Of a DNA stretch of 40,348 nucleotides, positions 23,820 through 31,268 are shown piece by piece (position 1 is the stretch's first letter; each line of letters opens with the position of its first letter). The DNA comes from JASLBX01 sp035762665 (lineage in GTDB: Bacteria > Actinomycetota > Actinomycetes > Jiangellales > Jiangellaceae), in the NCBI GenBank assembly GCA_035762665.1, contig DASTNZ010000028.1:1-40348 (forward strand). The letters run 5' to 3'. A program made the translations under genes and the position numbers. The notes under the pieces were generated by a model, which saw only the letters and a program-made list of their open reading frames with translations, was not told the origin of the DNA and made no database searches.

Positions 23820-24334
23820 GTCTCATCGCCGTCACTGTGATCGGTCACGACCGGCCGGGCATCATCGCCGACGTCACCGCTGTCCTCGCCGAGCTCGGGC
23901 TCAATCTCGAGGACTCCACGATGACGCTCCTGCGAGGTCACTTCGCGATGATGCTTATCTGTGCCGGCCCGCCGTCACCACCTGAGCTCGAGAAGGCCCT
24001 GGAGCCGCTGACGGCCGACGGCTCGCTTCAGGTTTCCGCTCGCGAGGTGCCTCCTGAGCCGGATCTCGGCGCGATGGGCGCTCCGTACGTGCTGACCGTC
24101 CATGGAGGCGACCGTCCGGGGATCGTGTCTGCGGTTACGCGCGCCCTGGCCGCCGTGGGAGGCAACATCACCGACCTGACCACTCGGCTGACCGGCTCGT
24201 TGTATCTACTGGTGGCGGAGGTGGAGCTGCCAGCCGACGTGGACGTCGACGCGCTCACCGGCCGGCTGGTGGCAACAGGGGAGTCGCTCGGCGTTGGCGT
24301 GACCCTGCGCCCGCAAGAGACCGACGTCCTGTGA
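23816..24334 (+). CDS. Tandem ACT-domain protein (GcvR-like)
   Basis: 172 residues made of two ACT domains, each opening with the ligand-loop signature: VTVIGHDRPGIIADVTAVLAELG (6-28) and LTVHGGDRPGIVSAVTRALAAVG. This is the GcvR/ACT-ACT architecture. GcvR senses glycine and restrains the activator GcvA in enterobacteria; actinobacterial relatives have no assigned partner. The GTG at 23816 overlaps the cfa stop (GTGA) and its own stop overlaps the def start (GTGA), so all three are translationally coupled. An amino-acid-sensing role is inferred. Confidence 0.82.
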   Translation: MSLIAVTVIGHDRPGIIADVTAVLAELGLNLEDSTMTLLRGHFAMMLICAGPPSPPELEKALEPLTADGSLQVSAREVPPEPDLGAMGAPYVLTVHGGDRPGIVSAVTRALAAVGGNITDLTTRLTGSLYLLVAEVELPADVDVDALTGRLVATGESLGVGVTLRPQETDVL

Positions 24335-24879
24335 CATCGCTTTCCGAATGGTCCGAGCGGGATCTCGGCGTCGACGGGCATGTCCTCCCGGTGGTGACCG
24401 CTCCGCATCCGGTGTTGGCAGCCCCATCCGAGCGGGTCGATTCAACCGATCCCAAGGTCGTCCAGCTGGCCGCCGACTTGGTGGCGACCATGCGGATTTC
24501 GCCGGGATGCGTGGGCCTCGCCGCCTCCCAGGTGGGAGTTGGCTGGCATGTGTTCTGTGTCGACGTGAGTTCACATCCCAAGACGCGGACCCATCACGGA
24601 ACATTCGTGCTGTGCAACGCGGAGATCGTGGAGGCGACCCGCCGGGAGAAGGCACGCGAGGGGTGCATGTCCGTGCCGGATCTGACCGGCGACGTGAAAC
24701 GAGCGTCTCGGCTTACGGTGGTTGGTGCCCTGCCGGGCAGCGGGGAGCAAGTGACGATACAAGCGGACGCGTTCGAGGCCCGTGCGTTACAGCACGAGAT
24801 CGATCACTGCGCCGGCCTGCTCTTCCTCGACCGGGTGCCGGGTGCGCATGCGGTCTACCCGCGGCGGACGTACCTGTGA
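24331..24879 (+). CDS. def: Peptide deformylase
   Basis: 182 residues. Metallo-hydrolase that removes the N-formyl group from nascent proteins. Motif I GCVGLAASQVG (59-69), motif II EGCMSVP with metal ligand Cys112, and motif III QHEIDH with His155, catalytic Glu156 and His159 are all present. Motif II has Met where most deformylases have Leu. GTG 24331 is coupled to the preceding ACT gene. The position is unusual, since def commonly sits with fmt or priA. It may be a second, non-essential deformylase. Confidence 0.92.
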   Translation: MTSLSEWSERDLGVDGHVLPVVTAPHPVLAAPSERVDSTDPKVVQLAADLVATMRISPGCVGLAASQVGVGWHVFCVDVSSHPKTRTHHGTFVLCNAEIVEATRREKAREGCMSVPDLTGDVKRASRLTVVGALPGSGEQVTIQADAFEARALQHEIDHCAGLLFLDRVPGAHAVYPRRTYL

Positions 24880-24944
24880 TCCAAGCGCGGGCCAGCTCGA
24901 GCACTTCGTGGCGTCAAGACCGCGGGCCATAAGCTGATGTTCAA

Positions 24945-25018
24945 GCCCCCGTAGCCCAATCGGCAGAGGCGGCGGACTTAAAATCCGGGAAGTGTGGGTT
25001 CGAATCCCACCGGGGGCA
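24945..25018 (+). tRNA. tRNA with UAA anticodon (Leu)
   Basis: 74 nt including discriminator A; no encoded CCA. Acceptor stem GCCCCCG/CGGGGGC is perfect, and the T-arm GTGGG-TTCGAAT-CCCAC is perfect. The anticodon loop CTTAAAA has TAA. The anticodon stem GCGGA/TCCGG has four pairs and one G-G mismatch at its outer end. The variable loop is only five bases (GAAGT), whereas bacterial tRNA-Leu normally has a long class II arm. TAAGCT at 24930-24935 could be its -10. It marks the left edge of the accessory region. Confidence 0.85.
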
Positions 25019-25113
25019 CTGATCGACAAGGCTCTCACCTGCGCCTTGCGGTTCGGCCTGGGGATACCCAGGTACCCCCAGGCGCTTGGGGAACCCAATG
25101 GGTGCTCACGAGG

Positions 25114-25554
25114 TCAGTCACGAGTCACCGCCACGCGGGGGATCGCCGCTGCGGTCGCCTCGGCTGCCGCCCGGACCACGTCGCGAAACACGCTTGTGTA
25201 CGTGTCCGCCGTGATCTGGATGGTGCTATAACCCAGCGTCCGCGAGATAGTTACCAGGTTCACTCCGGTCATGTACATGATCGAAGCGGCGCTATGCCGG
25301 AGATCGTGCAGGCCTGTGACACCCTGGGCAGACTTAGTGCCTTGAGCCCAACCGAGGTAACGGGTCAGGATCAGGCGTTTGCGAGCGGCGGCCTTGCTGA
25401 TGGCTGTCTTTCGCCGTTCGCCGGTCGGTACTACGGCGCTTACCTCGCGCCCGCCTCGTGCGACTCCGTGGATCTCCGCGATGGTGCCATCTCGTATCAA
25501 CCCTGGCGGGCCACCTGCGAGCGAACGCAAGATGATCGTCAAGGACGAGGACAT
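25114..25554 (-). pseudogene. Tyrosine recombinase (integrase) C-terminal remnant
   Basis: 146 codons against about 380-420 for actinophage/ICE integrases. The C-terminal catalytic part is recognisable: GLHDLRHSAASIMYMTGV with the H-x-x-R pair, then LGYSTIQITADTY with the nucleophilic tyrosine. The first catalytic arginine, the core-binding domain and the arm-binding domain are missing. The start of the frame (residues 1-60) does not look like integrase and may be joined foreign sequence. It lies 96 bp from the tRNA, the normal place for an integrase, and stops 24 bp short of the last operon gene. Not expected to be active. Confidence 0.8.
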
Positions 25555-25577
25555 GGGAGGCCTCGTCTACCGGATCA

Positions 25578-26864
25578 TCAGCGCGTGACCGGCCGAGGGG
25601 CCCACGTCCCCTGCGCCACCTGGGGGACGAACGTCTCCAGCGCCGCGTCGGGCAGCATGACCGTCTCACCGCGTTCGGCCGCCAGGTATGCGGCCATGAG
25701 CAGCGTGGTTACCACCAGGCCGTCATGGCAGGTCTCTGCGGGCCGCTCGCCGCGGAGGAAGGCTCGGACCATGTGCCGATCCGCGTCGACGTAGCCGTAG
25801 GAGAGGGCCTCGTCGGCGAGCACGGGCATCAGCCCCTGCTCGGCGTTCTGCTTCTCGACCAGGTCCTCACCCGCCTCGCCGCGCAGGTTACGGGACAGGA
25901 ATACCTGCGCCTCGGTCTGCAGGGTGTCGACCGCCATCGAGTACTCGGGGCCGAGCAGCTCGAAGTGGAGCCGCAGGCCGGCGCCGACGAAGCCCCACGA
26001 GGTCGTGGCCTCGGCGATGGCGGAGTTGCCATCCGCGGTCTCGTAGGAGACGACAGCGTGCGCGTAATCCTCGGCCGGGTGATTCCGGTAGTCCACCTCG
26101 CCTGGGTAGCGTGCCGCGAGCTCGTCGGCGTAGCGGGGTCGGGTCCACTTCAGCCCGGCGATTGTCGCGTTCACACTCGTTGGAGTGAGGGCGGTGGCCT
26201 TGTCGCCATCGGGCGGGGTAAGCAGGTGGCGGCCGGCCTCGATCGAGTGGCACATCATGTCGTTGAGGACGCCGCCGCCCTGGTGCCGCCCGTCCCAGAA
26301 CCAGGCGCGGTGCGGTCCGCTGTGCTCCTCGGCACAGCGGGCAAGGTACGGCGGCCCGGCCAGCGCGGCACCGCGGGTCCAGACGATCTCCCGGGCGCGG
26401 TTGATCGACGGGGCGAAGACGTTGTTCTCCAGGTAACCGTGATTAATTCCGGCCTCCTCGAGTGCGGCGAGCACCCGCCTAGCCTCGGTTAGGTTGCGGG
26501 CCAGCGGCTTCTCGACGGCCACGCCCCGCAGCTGCGCGCGCCCGGATGACACCTCCTCACAGATCGTCTCGATGTGCTCCACGCGCAGGTGGTTCGGGGT
26601 TGTGATCCACACGGCGTCCACTGCCGGGTCGCGCACCAGCTCCCGCAAGTCGGTGTAGGTCCTGGGGTCACCGACCTCCAGTTGCCGGCAGGTCTCCGCC
26701 AACTCCGCAGCGGTCGTCTCGTTACGGCTGTACACGCCTGTGATGTCCGCGTCGCGGACGGCCCGCCAACCCCGGGCGTGGAAGTTGGCGACGAACCCGC
26801 TGCCGACGAAGCCAACACCAAGCGGTGGTTGGTTGGGTCGCTGGTCGGCCTGTTCGTTGGTCAT
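25578..26864 (-). CDS. Gfo/Idh/MocA family oxidoreductase
   Basis: 428 residues. NAD(P)-dependent sugar/cyclitol-type dehydrogenase: Rossmann start GVGFVGSGFVANFHARG (16-32), the family EKP motif in VAVEKPLARN, and a downstream C-terminal alpha/beta substrate domain with DMMCHSIEAGRHLL, where the His of the usual D-x-G-x-H region may be catalytic. No signal peptide. AAGGAG lies seven bases before ATG 26864. It is the last gene of the minus-strand operon, 44 bp after the creatininase gene. Family substrates include inositols, glucose derivatives and 3-keto-glycosides; none can be chosen here. Confidence 0.88.
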   Translation of the reverse strand: MTNEQADQRPNQPPLGVGFVGSGFVANFHARGWRAVRDADITGVYSRNETTAAELAETCRQLEVGDPRTYTDLRELVRDPAVDAVWITTPNHLRVEHIETICEEVSSGRAQLRGVAVEKPLARNLTEARRVLAALEEAGINHGYLENNVFAPSINRAREIVWTRGAALAGPPYLARCAEEHSGPHRAWFWDGRHQGGGVLNDMMCHSIEAGRHLLTPPDGDKATALTPTSVNATIAGLKWTRPRYADELAARYPGEVDYRNHPAEDYAHAVVSYETADGNSAIAEATTSWGFVGAGLRLHFELLGPEYSMAVDTLQTEAQVFLSRNLRGEAGEDLVEKQNAEQGLMPVLADEALSYGYVDADRHMVRAFLRGERPAETCHDGLVVTTLLMAAYLAAERGETVMLPDAALETFVPQVAQGTWAPRPVTR

Positions 26865-26908
26865 GTTGTGTCTCCTTGCTGCGGCGGTGGGTGGTGACAG
26901 TATTCCGG

Positions 26909-27697
26909 TCAGCGCGGCGGCATCGCCGCCTGCGTCCGCTCGATGTCGTCGAGCATGCGAACCGTCGCCTCGGTCACGACCCCCAGGTACCGCTCGCCGA
27001 ACTCGGCCGTCGACTCACGGGCATCGCCCCAGGTGCCCGAGTGGGTGGCCCGATGGACGGATCCGGGCGCCGAGAAGAAGAACGCGGTGTGCACCGGCGC
27101 CGGGCTGGTGACCTCGGGAAACGGCGGCATCTCGGCGTTCGCGCGCTCCATGTCTACGAGCGCGGGGTCAATGGCGAGGATCGCGGAGGTCTCGCCACGG
27201 TTGGCATGGAGGCCGGTCTCCGGGCCGAAGAACTCGGCTGCCTCCTCCAGCGTCATGCCGTCCCAGTAGTTGATCGGGAACGTGACCACCCCGTCCGGCA
27301 GCCTGTCGCGGACGTTGGCGCAGGCGTAGGCAATGGCGTACGTGTTGTCGTAGTGGCCGTTGAGGAAGACGATCCGCCCGAAGCCGACCGCCGCAAGCGA
27401 GACGCACAGGTCCTCGACAAGCGCCATGAAGGTCGGGATCCGGATGTGGACCACGCCGGTGAAGCCGACATGCGGGTACGAGAGGGCGTAGTTGATCGGA
27501 GGGGCGACCAGCGCGCCGACCCGCGGAGCGATCCGCCTGGCCACCTCCTGCGGGATGAGGACGTCGGTCAGAAGCGGCCCATGCGGTCCGTGCTGCTCGG
27601 TCGAACCGGTCGGCACGATCACCGTCTGGTGCCGGTCCAGGAACGCTTCGACCTCGGGGTTGGTCATCTCCCCCAGGAAGACCGTTGGCGGTTTCAC
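26909..27697 (-). CDS. Creatininase-family amidohydrolase
   Basis: 262 residues. Metal-dependent hydrolase of the creatininase/FAPy-deformylase/MftE superfamily. Ligand motifs: PTGSTEQHGPHGPLLTD (Glu34, His36, Asp45), NGHYDN and HANRGETS, all in order. GTG 27697 is chosen because a perfect AAGGAGG (27706-27712) lies eight bases upstream; the ATG at 27721 that abuts the FAH gene would place that site inside the gene. Members cleave cyclic or linear amides (creatinine, formamidopyrimidines) or process the mycofactocin peptide. No mycofactocin genes are here. In this operon it may open a lactam or imide ring; that is inference. Confidence 0.87.
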   Translation of the reverse strand: MKPPTVFLGEMTNPEVEAFLDRHQTVIVPTGSTEQHGPHGPLLTDVLIPQEVARRIAPRVGALVAPPINYALSYPHVGFTGVVHIRIPTFMALVEDLCVSLAAVGFGRIVFLNGHYDNTYAIAYACANVRDRLPDGVVTFPINYWDGMTLEEAAEFFGPETGLHANRGETSAILAIDPALVDMERANAEMPPFPEVTSPAPVHTAFFFSAPGSVHRATHSGTWGDARESTAEFGERYLGVVTEATVRMLDDIERTQAAMPPR

Positions 27698-27720
27698 GTC
27701 AGATTCCTCCTTGTCGTGCA

Positions 27721-28566
27721 TCAGGCGATAACGGTGGTCAGCTCCCCGATCTCCTCGATCCAGACCGTCACGACATCTCCGGCCTCCAGGCGGCCCGGTC
27801 CCAGCGGGCCCTCGAGTCGTGCCGGCGTCCCGGTGGCGATCGCGTCGCCGGGGCGGAGCGTCACATGGCGGCTGAGGTAGGCGATCAGTTCAGGGATTCG
27901 GAAGCGCATTTGTAAGGTGCGGCCGTCCTGGATGGCGACGCCGTTGATCGTGCAGCCCAGCCGCAGGTCATTCGGATCGACCTCGCCACGCGTCACGATC
28001 CATGGGCCGATCGGGCAGAAGCCGGGCATCGACTTGCCGAGCAGCCACTGGTCGCCGTCGAGCCACGAGTCGCGGGACGAGACGTCGTTGATGATCGTGT
28101 AGCCGAACACGTGCTCCATCGCCTCGGCCAGCGAGACGTCCGTAGCCGGTGAACTGATGATCACACCCAGCTCGCACTCGGCGTCGACGTTGGCGGTCAG
28201 CGAGCGATCCCAGGTAAGGACCGACCGATGACCCGCCACCGAGGTCACCGCCTTGCCGTAGACGAGGGGCCGCTCGGGGCCCGCATCATCCGGCTCGCCC
28301 GCGACGCCATAGTTGAGCCCGATCGTGTAGATCGCGCCGGGGTCGGGCATCGCCGGGCCGAGCTTGACCTCGGTGAGCCATCGATACGCGTGCTTTGGCT
28401 GGCGCTCGGCCCATTCGGCGATCCGGCGCAGCGCCGGCTCACCCGCGGCGGCGATCGCCCGAACCGAGTCGAGCTCCGGGTCGGGCAGGGCCAGCGGCAG
28501 GATACGCTCGCCGCGGACGACCGCAACCGATGCGCGCCCGTCGTCGACGACGTTGGCGAGGCGCAT
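27721..28566 (-). CDS. Fumarylacetoacetate hydrolase (FAH) family protein
   Basis: 281 residues. Metal-dependent hydrolase/hydratase/decarboxylase acting on 1,3-diketo or oxalo acids. Metal ligands are seen in VDAECELGVII (Glu130, Glu132) and IINDVSSRD (Asp161). The His in the common GxNYxxHxxE motif is not present: the segment reads GLNYGVAGEP. The C-terminus IATGTPARLEGPLGPGRLEAGD is typical. ATG 28566 is 3 bp after the AroE-like stop. The role is probably C-C bond cleavage or hydration late in the pathway. The missing His suggests that the reaction differs from FAHD1-type decarboxylation. Confidence 0.88.
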   Translation of the reverse strand: MRLANVVDDGRASVAVVRGERILPLALPDPELDSVRAIAAAGEPALRRIAEWAERQPKHAYRWLTEVKLGPAMPDPGAIYTIGLNYGVAGEPDDAGPERPLVYGKAVTSVAGHRSVLTWDRSLTANVDAECELGVIISSPATDVSLAEAMEHVFGYTIINDVSSRDSWLDGDQWLLGKSMPGFCPIGPWIVTRGEVDPNDLRLGCTINGVAIQDGRTLQMRFRIPELIAYLSRHVTLRPGDAIATGTPARLEGPLGPGRLEAGDVVTVWIEEIGELTTVIA

Positions 28567-28569
28567 GGC

Positions 28570-29427
28570 TCAGGCCTGCACCGTCGTGTCGGCGAGGAGC
28601 GGCGCCGCCGCGTCACGCATCACACCGGCCATGCCGCCGACCCCGGTCCAGCGCTCGAAGGCGATGGCCGCCTGCTGGATCAGCATCTCCGAGCCGTTTG
28701 CCGCACGAAGGCCGCGGGCCCGCGCCGCCCGGAGGAGCGGCGTCTCGGGCGGCACGTATATGAGGTCGAAGACGGTCGCCGTCGCCGGCAGCTCGTCGAC
28801 CGGAATCGTCATGCCGGGATCGAGCATGCCGACGGTGGTGGCGTTGGTTGCCAGATCCGCCGATCGGAGCGCGGCGACGAAGCGCGGGTCGTCGAGCGCG
28901 GCCGCCGTCACCTGGCCCGTGCCCACGCCGGCAAAGCGCCGCGCAAGCTCCACAGCCGACGAGGCGGTGCGGTTCCCGATTGTCACCCGCCGCGCCCCGG
29001 CTTCGAGGCAGGCGAAGACGACGGCGTGCGCGGCCCCGCCGGCTCCGGCAACCACCACGTCGGCCCGGGCCAGCGGCCGGCCCATCGCGAGCTCGACGCC
29101 CGCGCGGAAGCCCGGCGCATCGGTGTTGAAGCCGATGAGCCGCCCGTCGGCCGAGCGTTCGACGCTGTTGACTGCGCCGATCGCTGCGGCGTCGGCCTCG
29201 ACCTCGTCGCACAGACCCGCGACGAGCCGCTTGTGGGGCGCGGTGACCTGGAGCCCCAGCCAGTCCGGCCCGCGTGCCTCGGCGACGACGCTCGGGACGG
29301 CACTGGCCTCGAGCTCGAGCAGCTCGTACCGGGCATCGATGCCGGCGGCCGCGAAGGCGGCGTTATGCATGACGAGCGAGTGCCGCCGCTTCAACGGCGT
29401 GCCGAGCAGGGCGACCCGGCGGGTCAT
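28570..29427 (-). CDS. Shikimate/quinate dehydrogenase-like protein (AroE superfamily)
   Basis: 285 residues. NAD(P)-dependent reduction of a cyclic ketone. Catalytic Lys66 (VTAPHK) and Asp103 (GFNTDAPG) are present, with Asn87 and the dinucleotide loop VVAGAGGAAHAVVFA. The substrate loop, normally H-S-L-S-P-x-M-H-N, reads HSLVMHN (16-22), two residues short and lacking the second serine that grips the shikimate carboxylate. So it is likely not the biosynthetic AroE but a catabolic dehydrogenase for a related alicyclic ring. It overlaps the LLM gene by ATGA. Confidence 0.85.
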   Translation of the reverse strand: MTRRVALLGTPLKRRHSLVMHNAAFAAAGIDARYELLELEASAVPSVVAEARGPDWLGLQVTAPHKRLVAGLCDEVEADAAAIGAVNSVERSADGRLIGFNTDAPGFRAGVELAMGRPLARADVVVAGAGGAAHAVVFACLEAGARRVTIGNRTASSAVELARRFAGVGTGQVTAAALDDPRFVAALRSADLATNATTVGMLDPGMTIPVDELPATATVFDLIYVPPETPLLRAARARGLRAANGSEMLIQQAAIAFERWTGVGGMAGVMRDAAAPLLADTTVQA

Positions 29428-30467
29428 GGGATTGCCGGCGCCATCCGGCGCACGGGACCGGCGGCAGGCGGGAATGTCAGGTTCGGGATGATCTCGTCGA
29501 TCCAGTCGGTGAGCTGGGACTCGTCCGGCGTCATCGTGTGGAGGATGAAGTACTGCACGCCGGCGTCGATGCGCGCCTGGAGCGAGGCGATCACCTCATC
29601 CGGCGTGCCGAACAGGTAGACCGATTCGAGGTACCTCGAGCCGCGCTCGGTGCTCATCACCTTCAGGAAGGCGTGGTGCTGCTCCTCGCGGGCCTTCGTG
29701 GGGTCGTTCGTCAGGACGAGGTGTAGGAAGTTCTCGTGCGCCACGACGCATTCGTCCGGATCGCGCCCATGCTTGCGATAGTAGTCCTGGAGCTCGGACC
29801 AGTCGCGGGCGATGTCCTCGGGCGGACAGGTGGGTCGAGGGATCCATCCATCGGTGCGCAGGACCCGCGCCTTCACCGCCTCGACGAAGTACGGCAGGTC
29901 GGGCGACTTCGGGTCGGTGAGCTGTGACCCGCCGCCGATCCAGATCTCGGGTCGCTGCGACGCGTTCGGCTCGATGTAGAGCTCCTCGACCGAGTAGTAG
30001 CGCCCGTGGTACGTCACCGTCTCGCCGTTAAGCAGCGGGATCAAGATGTCGAGCATCTCGTCGGTCCGCTTGCCGCGCTCCCGCTTGTGGACGCCGACCG
30101 CCGCATACTCGGCCACGTTCCACCCGATCCCGGCGCCGAGGACCATCCGGTTCTCGCTCAGGAACTGGAGGGTCGCCAGCTCCTTGGCGAGGAGGACCGG
30201 GTTGCGGAGGGGCATGATCAGGATCGAGGTCCCGAGGCGGACGCGCTCGGTCACGCCCGCGGCGACCGCCAGCGCCGACAGCGGCTCGAGGAACGACACC
30301 GAGTAGAACTGTCTCGCAGCGAGCAAGTGATCGGTGATGAAGAGCGAGTCGAAGCCGAGCTCCTCGACCGTCCGCGCGAACGCACGGATGCCGCGCGCGC
30401 GCTCCGGGCCGTCGCCGGCCCAGATGAAGGACGGGAGGAAGACGCCGAATCGGCCGATCTCACTCAT
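29424..30467 (-). CDS. LLM-class (luciferase-like) flavin/F420 oxidoreductase
   Basis: 347 residues, TIM-barrel of the bacterial luciferase-like group. Typical segments: GFDSLFITDHLL (38-49), ERVRLGTSILIMPLRNPVLLAKELATL, RMVLGAGIGWNVAEYAAVG, and IWIGGGS. Members use FMNH2 for oxygenation or F420 for hydride transfer. Actinobacteria make F420, so either cofactor is possible. AAGGAG lies seven bases before ATG 30467. It is the only likely oxygenase in the operon and could perform a Baeyer-Villiger-type or hydroxylation step. Confidence 0.87.
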   Translation of the reverse strand: MSEIGRFGVFLPSFIWAGDGPERARGIRAFARTVEELGFDSLFITDHLLAARQFYSVSFLEPLSALAVAAGVTERVRLGTSILIMPLRNPVLLAKELATLQFLSENRMVLGAGIGWNVAEYAAVGVHKRERGKRTDEMLDILIPLLNGETVTYHGRYYSVEELYIEPNASQRPEIWIGGGSQLTDPKSPDLPYFVEAVKARVLRTDGWIPRPTCPPEDIARDWSELQDYYRKHGRDPDECVVAHENFLHLVLTNDPTKAREEQHHAFLKVMSTERGSRYLESVYLFGTPDEVIASLQARIDAGVQYFILHTMTPDESQLTDWIDEIIPNLTFPPAAGPVRRMAPAIP

Positions 30468-30494
30468 GTGATGACTCCTTGCTGGTGGTTGGCC

Positions 30495-31268
30495 TCATCG
30501 GCCCCGATATGTGGGAGGACGCTTGGCGAAGAAGGCCTTCGCGCCCTCGAGCATGTCCTCGCTGGCGAAAACACGCTCCGACGCGTCGAGCTCGGCGGCG
30601 AGGCCCGCATCGAGGTCCAGGTCGGCGGCGGCGTCGATCAGCCGCTTCGCCTCGCGGACGGCGAGCGGCCCGCGCTCGGCGATCTCCGCTGCCACCGCCT
30701 CGGCCGCCTGCCGGGCCTCACCGGCCGGGACGACCTGGTTGACGAGGGCGATCCGCTCGGCCTCGGCTGCGCTGATGATCCGGCCGGTGAGGATGAGCTC
30801 CTTGGCCCGCGCCGGGCCGACGACGCGCGGAAGGCGCTGCGTGCCGCCGCTCCCGGGGAGCACCGCTAGACGCACCTCGGGCATGCCGAGCCGCGCTCGC
30901 TCGGAGGCGATTCGCAGGTCGCAGCACAGGGCGAGTTCGAGCCCGCCGCCAAGCGCGTCGCCCTCGATGGCCGCGATCGTCGGCATCGGCAGCTCCGCGA
31001 GCTGGCGGTAGACGTGCTTCTCGAGGAGGAGCTTGCCCTCGGTGACGCGTCCCCGGAGTCCCTCAAACTCGCCGATGTGCGAACCGGCGCAGAAGGCGCG
31101 GCCGCCTTGCCCGCTTACTACGACGGCGCGGACGTCGTCGCCGGTCGCCAGCCGCGCGAGGGCGTCGCGGAGCTGCTCGGTGAGCTCACGGGTCACGAGG
31201 TTGAGCGGCGGGTTGACCAGCTCGAGGCGGGCGATCGTCCCGAGTTCGAGCGTGACGAGTTCGGTCAC
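30495..31268 (-). CDS. Enoyl-CoA hydratase/isomerase family protein
   Basis: 257 residues, crotonase fold. Oxyanion-hole segments GRAFCAGSHI and GDALGGGLELALCCDLRIA, then the active-site glutamate region MPEVRLAVLPGSGGTQRLPR and the C-terminal AFFAKRPP. GTG 31268 overlaps the CoA-transferase stop (GTGA). With the CoA-transferase, SDR and aldehyde dehydrogenase it makes a beta-oxidation-like set, but no acyl-CoA dehydrogenase or thiolase is in the operon. Confidence 0.9.
   Translation of the reverse strand: MTELVTLELGTIARLELVNPPLNLVTRELTEQLRDALARLATGDDVRAVVVSGQGGRAFCAGSHIGEFEGLRGRVTEGKLLLEKHVYRQLAELPMPTIAAIEGDALGGGLELALCCDLRIASERARLGMPEVRLAVLPGSGGTQRLPRVVGPARAKELILTGRIISAAEAERIALVNQVVPAGEARQAAEAVAAEIAERGPLAVREAKRLIDAAADLDLDAGLAAELDASERVFASEDMLEGAKAFFAKRPPTYRGR

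Noticed and set aside
26909..27697. Creatininase gene as mycofactocin mftE
   Set aside because: No mftA, mftB, mftC or mftD genes lie nearby and the surrounding operon is catabolic.
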